A stretch of 64,000 nucleotides of DNA from Acinetobacter sp. TR3. Its GTDB lineage: Bacteria > Pseudomonadota > Gammaproteobacteria > Pseudomonadales > Moraxellaceae. The notes below the pieces were generated by a model. The model searched no databases. It had not been told where the DNA came from and was given only the letters and a program-made list of their open reading frames with translations. Below are positions 15,770 through 23,916 of this stretch, in pieces; within the stretch, counting starts at the first letter, position 1, and each line of letters begins with the position of its first letter. The DNA is taken from NCBI RefSeq assembly GCF_027105055.1, contig NZ_CP114264.1, positions 1,860,001 to 1,924,000 on the forward strand. Direction: 5' to 3'. The position numbers and the translations under genes are program-made.

Positions 15770-16409
15770 TCTGCTACTGACAGGTACGACCGATACTTTA
15801 ATCATGGTCGGTGTTTCTGCGATTCTCGCCTTTTTGATTGGTCTGCCGATTGCCTTGATTCTTGTCAGTACAGCAGATTTTGGGATTTATCCTTCCAAGA
15901 AAATCAATCAGTCTTTGGGCTGGGTGATTAACATCACTCGATCCGTACCCTTTCTAATTTTAATGGTGGCATTGATTCCATTTACCCGTTGGATCGTTGG
16001 CACCAGTTATGGGGTCTTGGCTGCGATTGTGCCCTTAACCATCGCCGCTATTCCATTCTTCGCCCGTATTGCCGAAGTCAGCCTACGTGAAGTTGATCAA
16101 GGTTTGATTGAAGCCGCTCAAGCGATGGGCTGTAACCGTAAGCAGATTCTTTGGCATGTACTCCTTCCTGAAGCTTTGCCGGGGATTGTTGCAGGTTTTA
16201 CTGTGACCATTGTGACCATGATCAGTTCATCTGCTATTGCAGGTGCGATTGGTGCCGGTGGGCTCGGTGATATTGCCTATCGCTATGGTTATCAGCGTTT
16301 TGATATGCAAGTCATGCTGGCAGTGATTGTGGTACTGATTATTTTAGTCATGCTGGTTCAAAGCACCGGCGATAATATTGCCAAACAGCTAGATAAACGC
16401 AAAGTTTAA
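15750..16409 (+). CDS. metI: MetI-type ABC transporter permease
   Basis: The 219-residue protein has five hydrophobic helices and the permease EAA-type coupling loop (EAAQAMGCNRKQILWHVLLPEALPGI). The typical MetI ending (AYRYGYQRFD...) is present, as is the SSSAIAGAIGAGGLGDIAYRYGY segment. Length and order (binding protein, ATPase, permease) are standard. It is the last gene of the 9969-16409 operon. Confidence 0.92.
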   Translation: MYNQLIDLLLTGTTDTLIMVGVSAILAFLIGLPIALILVSTADFGIYPSKKINQSLGWVINITRSVPFLILMVALIPFTRWIVGTSYGVLAAIVPLTIAAIPFFARIAEVSLREVDQGLIEAAQAMGCNRKQILWHVLLPEALPGIVAGFTVTIVTMISSSAIAGAIGAGGLGDIAYRYGYQRFDMQVMLAVIVVLIILVMLVQSTGDNIAKQLDKRKV

Positions 16410-16432
16410 GCTCGAAATAAAAATCCGCACTC

Positions 16433-16456
16433 GCCATGACCTGACTTTGTCATGGC
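16433..16456 (+). terminator. Probable terminator of the sulfur operon
   Basis: GCCATGAC and GTCATGGC form a perfect 8-bp stem with an 8-nt loop. Only a short T-run (TTTC) follows, so termination may be partial. Confidence 0.55.
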
Positions 16457-16508
16457 TTTCATGTAAAATCAGCAGCAATTTTTAAATAACACATTTGTGA
16501 GTGGTTTC

Positions 16509-17600
16509 ATGGGTTTTAATTGCGGTATTGTTGGTCTGCCAAACGTAGGTAAATCTACATTGTTTAATGCATTAACAAAGGCAGCGATTGCAGCTGAAAA
16601 CTTTCCGTTCTGTACCATTGAACCCAATACAGGCATTGTCCCTGTTCCAGATCCACGTTTAGACAAACTTACAGCGATTGTTAAACCGCAACGTGTTATT
16701 CCAACTACTATGGAATTCGTTGATATCGCAGGTTTGGTTGCTGGTGCATCAAAAGGTGAAGGTTTGGGTAACCAATTCCTTGCCAACATCCGTGAAACAG
16801 ATGCAATTGCACACGTAGTACGTTGTTTTGAAGATGAAAACGTGATTCACGTAAATGGTAAAATTGATCCATTAGATGACATCGCAACTATTAACACTGA
16901 ACTTGCTCTTGCTGATCTTGATACCGTTGCAAAAGCATTACTACGCTTAACTAAAGCAGCTAAAGGTGGCGATAAAGATGCGATTGCCACTAAAGCAGCA
17001 TTAGAAAAAATCCAACCTTTGCTTGACGAAGGTAAACCAGCGCGTGCCGCTGACCTTTCTGATGACGAACGCAAAGCTGTTCGTGGTTTTGGTTTAATGA
17101 CACTAAAACCGACCATGTATATTGCCAACGTTGCAGAAGATGGTTTTGAAAACAACCCACATCTTGAAGCAGTAAAAAAACTTGCTGCTGAAGAAAATGC
17201 AATCGTTGTACCGCTTTGCAACCAAATCGAAGCTGAAATTTCATTACTTGAAGATGAAGATCGCGCTGAATTCCTTGAAGCGATGGGTATGGAAGAACCT
17301 GGTCTAAACGTGGTAATTCGTGCAGGTTATAGCTTACTTGGCTTACAAACTTACTTCACTGCAGGTGTACAAGAAGTTCGTGCTTGGACAGTTAAAGTCG
17401 GTGCGACTGCGCCACAAGCGGCTGGTGTGATTCATACTGACTTCGAAAAAGGCTTTATCCGTGCTGAATGTGTTGCTTATGATGACTTTATTCAATACAA
17501 CGGTGAAAGCGGTGCCAAAGAAGCAGGTAAATGGCGTCTAGAAGGTAAAACTTACGTCGTTCAAGACGGCGATGTATTACACTTCCGTTTTAACGTGTAA
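16509..17600 (+). CDS. ychF: Redox-regulated ATPase YchF (OLA1 family)
   Basis: The ATG at 16509 gives the standard 363 residues. An in-frame GTG lies 12 bases earlier but would add a non-conserved extension. The P-loop is GLPNVGKS (residues 9-16), followed by the switch [19 protein letters not shown] and a C-terminal TGS-like domain ending HFRFNV. YchF prefers ATP to GTP, associates with ribosomes and responds to oxidative stress; this is family knowledge. In many proteobacteria it neighbours pth, but here a diguanylate cyclase follows after 21 bp. Confidence 0.95.
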   Translation: MGFNCGIVGLPNVGKSTLFNALTKAAIAAENFPFCTIEPNTGIVPVPDPRLDKLTAIVKPQRVIPTTMEFVDIAGLVAGASKGEGLGNQFLANIRETDAIAHVVRCFEDENVIHVNGKIDPLDDIATINTELALADLDTVAKALLRLTKAAKGGDKDAIATKAALEKIQPLLDEGKPARAADLSDDERKAVRGFGLMTLKPTMYIANVAEDGFENNPHLEAVKKLAAEENAIVVPLCNQIEAEISLLEDEDRAEFLEAMGMEEPGLNVVIRAGYSLLGLQTYFTAGVQEVRAWTVKVGATAPQAAGVIHTDFEKGFIRAECVAYDDFIQYNGESGAKEAGKWRLEGKTYVVQDGDVLHFRFNV

Positions 17601-17621
17601 TTATTTCAATATAAAGGCACT

Positions 17622-18467
17622 ATGGAAAAAACCCTAGGACGATTATTCGCGCATAATCCAATGAAACGGCGGTTGTTGATTCTGCTCATCACTGCTGTAC
17701 TTGGTATGATTGACTTGGCGACAGGTTATGAGTATTCGTTCTCGGTGTTCTATTTACTGCCTGTTTCAATTGCAGCATGGTACGACCATGCTAAAGTTAC
17801 CGTAGTTACAATTTTAATATCAGCAATTACATGGTTATTTGCTGATATTAATGCAGGTCATCTGTATTCAAACCCTATCATTCCCTTTTGGAATACAATC
17901 GTTCGTCTAGGCTTGTTCTCAATCGTTGCTTTCTTGCTCATAAATGTTAGAAGAAACTGGCAAGAAATGAAAAATTTAGCAATGAAAGATCAGCTCACCT
18001 CTCTCGATAATAGCCGTGCTCTCGATATTGAATATCGTATTTTGCGTAAATTAAATTTTCGTAAACAGTCGTTATTCGCCGTTGGAATTATTGATCTCGA
18101 TGGTTTTAAAGCAGTGAATGATACTCATGGACATCATCGTGGTGACGAAGTTTTATTGCAATTTTCACAAGTTCTAAAAAAATCATGTCGTTCTTCAGAC
18201 ATTGTTGCCCGTTTAGGCGGTGATGAATTCGCAATTATTTTATTAGATATTGATGAAACCCAAGCATATCTTTGTGATCATCACTTACGAACATCATTTG
18301 CAGAAAGTGGCTTAAATCAAAAATATGGCGTCGATTTTAGTATGGGTTTAGCCATTTTATCTGAATTGCCAGAAAACCTAGAAGATGCAACCAAGACAGC
18401 AGATCAGCTCATGTATCAATCAAAATCTTTAGGTAAATCACAAACCACGATTCAATCATTTATTTGA
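17622..18467 (+). CDS. Membrane diguanylate cyclase (GGDEF)
   Basis: About 110 N-terminal residues contain three to four hydrophobic helices (for example LLILLITAVLGMIDLATGY and LGLFSIVAFLLINV). A GGDEF domain then runs from about 125 to 275. The active-site motif RLGGDEF is intact, and an inhibitory I-site (RSSD, five residues before GGDEF) is present, so the enzyme should make c-di-GMP and be subject to product inhibition. No EAL domain is present. It is 21 bp downstream of ychF and may be cotranscribed. It converges on an AraC fragment with an 8-bp overlap. Confidence 0.9.
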   Translation: MEKTLGRLFAHNPMKRRLLILLITAVLGMIDLATGYEYSFSVFYLLPVSIAAWYDHAKVTVVTILISAITWLFADINAGHLYSNPIIPFWNTIVRLGLFSIVAFLLINVRRNWQEMKNLAMKDQLTSLDNSRALDIEYRILRKLNFRKQSLFAVGIIDLDGFKAVNDTHGHHRGDEVLLQFSQVLKKSCRSSDIVARLGGDEFAIILLDIDETQAYLCDHHLRTSFAESGLNQKYGVDFSMGLAILSELPENLEDATKTADQLMYQSKSLGKSQTTIQSFI

Positions 18468-18738
18468 CCCATTGCGTCGGTGTACAAGCTGTGATCTTTT
18501 TAAATATTCGAATAAAGAAACTCACATTTTCATAGCCCACTTCATAAGCAATTTGCTGAATAGTCATATCTGTGATTAATAATAACTTCTTGGCTTTATC
18601 AACTCTCACCTGTTGCAAATATTGATTGAGAGAAATCTGCGTCGCCAATTGAAAACGCCGTTTTAAATTCCGCTCACTAAAATTAAATTGCTGGGCCAGA
18701 TCGGCAATCTTGTTTTCCGCAGCACATGGCAGCTTAGC
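18460..18738 (-). pseudogene. AraC-family regulator, C-terminal fragment
   Basis: The minus strand encodes about 90 residues of an AraC DNA-binding domain, from AENKIADLAQQFNFSERNLK through YLQQVRVDKAKKLL and MTIQQIAYEVGYENVSFFIR to the stop at 18460. The frame is open into the junction at about 18725-18740, where similarity to AraC ends and hydrolase sequence on the opposite strand begins. No start codon or N-terminal sensor domain is left. It is a remnant of a divergently arranged regulator gene. Confidence 0.75.
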
Positions 18739-18871
18739 GCAACCTGAACGATTAGCCCAATATGCGGATGCAGAATTACATTTGATTGAAGCATGTGGGC
18801 ATGTTCCCCATCGAGAAAAACCTCAACTGATTGTTCAAACCATCAAGGAATTTGTTGCAATCTACACATAA
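18738..18871 (+). pseudogene. Alpha/beta hydrolase, C-terminal fragment
   Basis: The plus strand encodes about 44 residues ending IVQTIKEFVAIYT with a stop at 18869-18871. The block LHLIEACGHVPHREKPQ is the catalytic-histidine region of alpha/beta hydrolases (GHxPHxE). Nucleophile and acid are missing, so no enzyme can be made. It abuts the AraC fragment head to head. The simplest history is one deletion that removed both 5' halves and the promoter region of a divergent regulator/hydrolase pair. Confidence 0.7.
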
Positions 18872-18899
18872 AATGACATTAAAAATCGGTCATCCCATC

Positions 18900-19475
18900 T
18901 TACTGATTTTTTAATAATTTCTGTAATTGTTTGGTCACATGCGCTCTTGCCTTCTTCTGTTTAAAAATCGTCGGGATATGCAACAAAAAGAAAGAGTGGC
19001 GATATTTTTTATGATCACGTAAATCTTCTTTTAAATAATCATAGAGATCTATCGCCGCTTCACGATGAAATGCCCATAGCGCTTGTTGTCTATACATCAC
19101 CACATAATAGGCATCATTTGGCCAATTCAGTTCATGTTTTTGACGACAACCACAAGATTCACACATCACTCCGCCTTTATTCATTGCAGAGTAAGGCACA
19201 GACCATTTTTGTAGATCATAGGTCTCAGGTAAATCGCGAATCTGCTGCAAATCAACTGATAAATTGGGATAGTAAAAAGCAGCATTCCAATAACCACCAC
19301 AGCTATCCTGAAAACGCTGATATTCAAAATCTAAATGTTGCTGAAAATACTCGATATCTTTTTTGAGTTGAATCTTGGCTAATCGAGCAAATTCAAAACT
19401 CGCTTTGCGCTGACATGATGGACATTTAATGCTTAACTTGTGCGGTAATGACCAATATTCGTAAAGTCCTGTCAT
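18900..19475 (-). CDS. Hypothetical protein with two zinc-ribbon-like cysteine pairs, 191 aa
   Basis: Two CxxC motifs are visible: CPSC near residue 18 and CESCGC near residue 105. Four such cysteines are a common structural zinc site. The rest is rich in aromatic and basic residues, with a strongly basic tail (FKQKKARAHVTKQLQKLL). No enzymatic motif is seen and I do not recognise the family. It stands alone on the minus strand, and its upstream end faces the terminator of the Mpo1-like gene. Confidence 0.6.
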   Translation of the reverse strand: MTGLYEYWSLPHKLSIKCPSCQRKASFEFARLAKIQLKKDIEYFQQHLDFEYQRFQDSCGGYWNAAFYYPNLSVDLQQIRDLPETYDLQKWSVPYSAMNKGGVMCESCGCRQKHELNWPNDAYYVVMYRQQALWAFHREAAIDLYDYLKEDLRDHKKYRHSFFLLHIPTIFKQKKARAHVTKQLQKLLKNQ

Positions 19476-19566
19476 TTGCTTTTAAATATAAATCTTGGGT
19501 TAAAGGCCATTCAGCATAACAAGCCGATCGCACATTTTAAATGATCTATTTATTGCAATAAAAAAA

Positions 19567-19587
19567 CCGAAATCTAAATGATCTCGG
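19567..19587 (-). terminator. Terminator of the Mpo1-like gene
   Basis: CCGAAATC and GATCTCGG pair over 8 bp with one mismatch around TAAAT. On the minus strand GGTTTTTTTA follows. It lies 22 bp after the stop at 19610. Confidence 0.75.
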
Positions 19588-19609
19588 CTCTTTTAAAATC
19601 ATCTAGGGC

Positions 19610-20143
19610 TTAAGATGCAGTTTGGACTTTCATATCCATCGCGGCACGTTTGCTTTCAGCTTCTTTCAAAATACGCTGATGTAATGGTTTACGGAAACCC
19701 AGTAAGAATACGAACTCAGCTAAAACGAACAATGGACCAATTGCCAAACCAATCAGATCATCAACAAATGCAGGTTTTTTCTTTTCAAAATAATGCCCCA
19801 CAAACTGAAAGACCCAGCCTACAACAAAAATACCAATGCTAGCACCTAACCAACTCCACATAGATAAAGCTGCAATTTTTACTGAAAAAGGATAAGCCAA
19901 TACCAACAAAAGCAGCATTAAAGTGCCAAATAGCTTATCGAGTGTAAGATAATAAATACTACTTAAAACAATGAGCAGCATTGCCAATGTCATAGGAAAA
20001 CCTGATATCTCGATGCCTGCTCGCGCAGTTAAACATAAGATAGAGAAAACGATTAAAGGAATCCCCACAAAATGAGTCATAATATTATTTCGGTCTAAAT
20101 GGTAAGCAGCATACTGACTGAGTTGTCGTTCCAAATTTGTCAT
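19610..20143 (-). CDS. Mpo1-like (DUF962) membrane protein
   Basis: The 177-residue protein matches the Mpo1/DUF962 family: N-terminal YAAYHLDRNNIMTHFVGIPL, then several membrane helices, then VFQFVGHYFEKKKPAFVDDLIGLAIGPLFVLAEF. The conserved histidines (YHLDRN, THFVG, GHYFE) are the iron ligands of the yeast 2-hydroxy fatty acid dioxygenase Mpo1. The reaction in bacteria is not established. The gene is divergent from a Crp/Fnr-type regulator at 20250. Confidence 0.85.
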   Translation of the reverse strand: MTNLERQLSQYAAYHLDRNNIMTHFVGIPLIVFSILCLTARAGIEISGFPMTLAMLLIVLSSIYYLTLDKLFGTLMLLLLVLAYPFSVKIAALSMWSWLGASIGIFVVGWVFQFVGHYFEKKKPAFVDDLIGLAIGPLFVLAEFVFLLGFRKPLHQRILKEAESKRAAMDMKVQTAS

Positions 20144-20249
20144 TGCTCATTCCTCATATATTTAGTTTATGCTGTTAATCTATAAGAAATGAGTATGTGA
20201 AATTGTCATGTAGCTGACAAATGGATTTATTTTTAACAAAGGAAATGTT

Positions 20250-20954
20250 GTGTTAGATGCAATTTATATTAAACATTTACATCAAAATGCTTGGTTCAGC
20301 CACCTAGATTTACCATTTCAAAACTTCATCATCAAGCATGGAAAAAAATATAACATAGAAAAAAATGCTGCCGTATTTCATGCTCAAGACCCTTTTGATG
20401 GTGTTTATGGTGTGCTTGAAGGATCGATTAGTTTGGGATACATCGATGTGAATGGGAATGAGGCGATTGCTGCAATTGCTGAACCCATCATGTGGTTTGG
20501 AGAAATTTCTCTTATTGACCAGCAACCACGCTCTCATGATGCTATTGCACTCAAGAAAAGTGTCGTTTTACAAATTCCAGCACAACCACTTAAAGCATTT
20601 CTACTGCAAAATCCCTATTACTGGTATTACTTTGCTTTGCTTACCAGTCAAAAACTCCGTTATGTCTTTTTAGAACAAATTGCAATTCAGACTCAAAGTA
20701 TTAGCCAGCGTCTTGCACAACGCTTGTTATTTATACTTGAAGGCTATGGCAACCGTTCTTCTATTCAAGATTTCAATATTCAAATTTCACAAGATCAACT
20801 TGCTAATATGCTAACAATCTCAAGACAAACTGTTAATCAAGAATTAAATCTATTTGAAAAACAAGGAATCATACAACTTGGTTTTAAAAAAATTGAGGTG
20901 ATTGATATTGAAAAGTTAAAGAAAGTCGCTGCTGTCGGTTATCTAAAGCAATAA
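20250..20954 (+). CDS. Crp/Fnr-family transcriptional regulator
   Basis: The start is a GTG at 20250 eight bases after AGGA. The in-frame alternatives nearby are closed by stops. The 234-residue protein has an N-terminal cyclic-nucleotide-binding beta barrel (about 25-140, with GVYGVLEGSISLGYID and FGEISLIDQQPRSHDAIA) and a C-terminal winged helix (about 160-225, ISQDQLANMLTISRQTVNQELN). It lacks the N-terminal cysteine cluster of FNR. The cNMP pocket resembles CRP only loosely, so the ligand is unknown. It is divergent from the Mpo1-like gene. Confidence 0.88.
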   Translation: MLDAIYIKHLHQNAWFSHLDLPFQNFIIKHGKKYNIEKNAAVFHAQDPFDGVYGVLEGSISLGYIDVNGNEAIAAIAEPIMWFGEISLIDQQPRSHDAIALKKSVVLQIPAQPLKAFLLQNPYYWYYFALLTSQKLRYVFLEQIAIQTQSISQRLAQRLLFILEGYGNRSSIQDFNIQISQDQLANMLTISRQTVNQELNLFEKQGIIQLGFKKIEVIDIEKLKKVAAVGYLKQ

Positions 20955-21165
20955 AGTCTTAAGGCGATAGTATGATCTTATTTAGAAAATTAGATCATCT
21001 ATTATGCAATATCCGCTTAATCTTAAACATAAATTAAAAGATAAACTCTCGCTATAAAACACTACGCTTCCATTTAAATTATTCACAAAATCATTCTGCT
21101 TTGTTGTTAAAAACTCGTCTAAATTAATCATAAGCACTATCGCTTACCTGATTCAGATGACAATT

Positions 21166-21450
21166 ATGAAAAAAGTCGCAACAATTCTAACAGCAGGCTT
21201 ATTCACCGTATTAAGCGCAAGTGCATTTGCCTGCCCGAAAGGAACTCAATTACAGGGTGGCACAGGACCAAATCATAAAGGTGGCAAATGCGTAGCAGCA
21301 AATGTCGTAAAAACTAAAAAAGAAACCACGAAAGCAAAAGATACAATGAAACATGACACCATGAAAATGTCATCGGATACTAAAAAAGCAGCAACGACAT
21401 CAACCACACAAATCAAGCAGGAAGCCACAAAAACAGGAAAAACGTCATAA
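21166..21450 (+). CDS. Small exported lysine/threonine-rich protein
   Basis: Beginning at the ATG at 21166 (MKKVATILTA; another ATG lies 9 bases upstream), a signal peptide is cut after SASAFA. The 70-residue mature part starts CPKGTQLQGGTGPNHKGGKC and then becomes a low-complexity tail of Lys, Thr and Met (MKHDTMKMSSDTKK). The short Cys/Gly-rich head and disordered tail suggest a periplasmic or surface peptide. The function is unknown. It is monocistronic with its own strong terminator. Confidence 0.65.
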   Translation: MKKVATILTAGLFTVLSASAFACPKGTQLQGGTGPNHKGGKCVAANVVKTKKETTKAKDTMKHDTMKMSSDTKKAATTSTTQIKQEATKTGKTS

Positions 21451-21480
21451 CCCCAAACCCATGATAGCTTTAACCAACTG

Positions 21481-21507
21481 AAGCGAGATGGATCATCTCG
21501 CTTTTTT
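21481..21507 (+). terminator. Terminator after the small exported protein
   Basis: AAGCGAGATG and CATCTCGCTT form a perfect 10-bp stem with a 3-nt loop and a T-run. It lies between convergent genes and may serve both. Confidence 0.9.
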
Positions 21508-21970
21508 ATTTAGGTGAGGTATTGCCTAAAGCTGGATTATCAATTGCATCTTTACACTGTGCCTTGTCTCGTTCGTAGTCAGCTTGCTTTTGCGTTGACG
21601 AACTCTCATTATCTTTAACATCTCTTGCCCAAGTATCAAGACTGGTCAATGCTTTACGGCATAGCGCATATTTTCCTTCAGTTACAGAATCCGTCATTTT
21701 GACATTAATTCGCCAATCGGTACTGAGTTGTCGTAATGGTTTTCTAACTTTGTCTTCGATCTCAGCAGATTGTTTATTGTAGACAATTGGATCAATTTCA
21801 TTAATGAGCTTCCAAGCAGCTTGTGCGTAACTTGTTGCATCATTATTAAGTTTGGGTGCTGCTTTAATTTCCACTTTTTTTTCTGGCTGATTGCTTGAAT
21901 GATCACATGCAGTCAATAAAAGGCTGCTAAACAACATTATTGTCGCTACATGAGTTTTTGTATTAAACAT
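21506..21970 (-). CDS. Small lipoprotein, 154 aa
   Basis: The preferred start is the ATG at 21970 (MFNTKTHVATIML). It opens a lipoprotein signal with the lipobox LLTAC, so the mature protein begins at that cysteine. The mature part is helical with two further cysteines (KYALCRKAL and KAQCKDAI) that may form a disulfide. No family is recognised. The gene stands alone on the minus strand and converges on the preceding gene. Confidence 0.7.
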   Translation of the reverse strand: MFNTKTHVATIMLFSSLLLTACDHSSNQPEKKVEIKAAPKLNNDATSYAQAAWKLINEIDPIVYNKQSAEIEDKVRKPLRQLSTDWRINVKMTDSVTEGKYALCRKALTSLDTWARDVKDNESSSTQKQADYERDKAQCKDAIDNPALGNTSPK

Positions 21971-22164
21971 ATCAAATCGCCAATGGAACATTTGCGCATT
22001 ATGCTAGTCAATTCAGCAACAATACTCAATCGTTGTTACTTATTTATCCCATAGAACAATCTACGTTCTAAAGAATTGATTTAATGCCAATATCATTTAA
22101 AGTGGTGAAATAAAAATATCATGTGAATCAAAATTTCTAATCTTAATTTTGGAATAACTTATTT

Positions 22165-22554
22165 ATGTCTCAAATCAAAATTTATGCACTACATCAAACG
22201 ATTCAACAATTTAGAACTCAATTGTCAGATGCTATTCATCAAGCACTGGTCACAAGCTTAGATTATCCTGTAGAAAAAAAATTTCAGCGCTTTATTGCTT
22301 TAGCTCCGGAAGATTTTATATATCCAAATGATCGCAGTGAACAATATTTGATTATTGAAATTTCAATGTTTGAAGGGCGAACAACTTCGGCAAAAAAACA
22401 ATTTATTCAATCAATTTTTTCTAATATTCAGCAGCAATGCGGTATTTCCCCACAAGATATTGAAATTACAATTTTTGAAACCCCAAAATCAAATTGGGGA
22501 ATCCGTGGTCAAAATGCAGATGACTTACGACTTAACTATCAAGTCAATGTCTAA
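22165..22554 (+). CDS. Tautomerase-family protein without Pro1
   Basis: The 129-residue protein fits the Tautomerase_2 type: QRFIALAPEDFIYPNDRSEQYLIIEISMFEGRTTSAKKQ, then ISPQDIEITIFETPKSNWGIRGQ. Enzymes of this superfamily use an N-terminal proline (Pro1) as catalytic base. Here the sequence after Met is Ser-Gln-Ile, so the usual mechanism is not possible unless another residue replaces it. The gene is monocistronic, 130 bp before purT. Confidence 0.75.
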   Translation: MSQIKIYALHQTIQQFRTQLSDAIHQALVTSLDYPVEKKFQRFIALAPEDFIYPNDRSEQYLIIEISMFEGRTTSAKKQFIQSIFSNIQQQCGISPQDIEITIFETPKSNWGIRGQNADDLRLNYQVNV

Positions 22555-22683
22555 ACAGATCAACACGATGATAAGTCATATTTTTTGTCTAACAAAACCT
22601 TGTTTTTTTGTATCAGGCAAGCTTAATTCATCAAAAAGTTCTGCTATGCTTAACCACAAATTACTCAGGATAGGATTACACGC

Positions 22684-23892
22684 ATGAGCGTCACTCTTGG
22701 AACTCCACTTCAATCTTCTGCATTTAAGGTTTTACTGTTAGGTTCTGGGGAGCTAGGTAAAGAAGTTGTGATTTCTTTACAACGCTTAGGTGTCGAAGTT
22801 CATGCCGCAGATCGTTATGATCATGCACCAGCCATGCAAGTTGCACATTTTTCTTATACCTTGAATATGGCTGATCCAACTGAATTAAAACAACTCATTG
22901 AAAAAATTCAACCCAATTTGATTGTTCCTGAAATTGAAGCGATTGCAACTGAAGTGCTTGTAGAAATTGAACAAAGCCAAACAGCAACCGTTATTCCTTC
23001 AGCTAAAGCAGTCAATCTCACAATGAACCGCGAAGGAATTCGTCGTTTAGCTGCTGAAGAACTCGGCCTACCAACATCAGCTTATCGCTTTGCCAGTACT
23101 TTAGAAAGTTTCCGCGCGGCATGTGATGACATCGGTTATCCAAACTTTGTAAAACCTGTGATGTCATCATCAGGTAAAGGTCAGTCTCGCGTTAAAAGCT
23201 TTGATGAAGTTGATGCCGCTTGGGAATATGCGATGCAAGGCGGTCGTGTTAACCAAGGTACAGTGATTATCGAATCACAAATTGATTTTGATTTTGAAAT
23301 CACGTTGTTAACAGTTCGTGCAAAAAATCCTAAGACTGGCGAAATCGAAACCCATTTCTGTGATCCGATTGGACACCGTCAAGATGCGGGTGACTATGTC
23401 GAAAGCTGGCAACCTCAACCAATGACTGCTGCTGCCTTACAAGAAGCTAAACGTATCGCACACAAAGCAACAACTGCATTAGGTGGCTGTGGTATCTTTG
23501 GTGTAGAACTATTTATCAAAGGCGATAAAGTTTGGTTCAGCGAAGTTTCCCCTCGCCCACATGATACGGGTCTCGTAACTTTAGCTTCTCAATTCCAAAG
23601 CGAATTTGAATTGCATGCGCGTGCTATTTTGGGTTTACCTGTTAATACAGCTCGCCATAGTACTGCTGCAAGTGCCGTGATTTATGCAGGTGTAGATGCG
23701 AATAACCTCAACTTTGATGGCTTGAATCTTGCTTTAGCCAATCCGAATACTGACTTACGTTTATTTGGTAAACCTGAAGGTTTTAAACGTCGCCGTATGG
23801 GAGTTGCAACAGCACGCGCTGAAACAACAGACCAAGCACGTGAATTAGCGCAACAAGCTGCTGACCAAGTGAGCGTACACACAAACTCTTAA
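22684..23892 (+). CDS. purT: Formate-dependent phosphoribosylglycinamide formyltransferase
   Basis: PurT makes formylglycinamide ribonucleotide from GAR, formate and ATP, the folate-independent step 3 of purine synthesis. The 402 residues show the ATP-grasp order: N-terminal nucleotide-binding fold ([21 protein letters not shown]), central grasp domain ([33 protein letters not shown]), metal-binding [12 protein letters not shown], and a C-terminal domain ending [12 protein letters not shown]. Length and start are standard. It is 24 bp upstream of glnD. Confidence 0.95.
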   Translation: MSVTLGTPLQSSAFKVLLLGSGELGKEVVISLQRLGVEVHAADRYDHAPAMQVAHFSYTLNMADPTELKQLIEKIQPNLIVPEIEAIATEVLVEIEQSQTATVIPSAKAVNLTMNREGIRRLAAEELGLPTSAYRFASTLESFRAACDDIGYPNFVKPVMSSSGKGQSRVKSFDEVDAAWEYAMQGGRVNQGTVIIESQIDFDFEITLLTVRAKNPKTGEIETHFCDPIGHRQDAGDYVESWQPQPMTAAALQEAKRIAHKATTALGGCGIFGVELFIKGDKVWFSEVSPRPHDTGLVTLASQFQSEFELHARAILGLPVNTARHSTAASAVIYAGVDANNLNFDGLNLALANPNTDLRLFGKPEGFKRRRMGVATARAETTDQARELAQQAADQVSVHTNS

Positions 23893-23916
23893 CTTAAATT
23901 GAGTAGACCCATTTTC

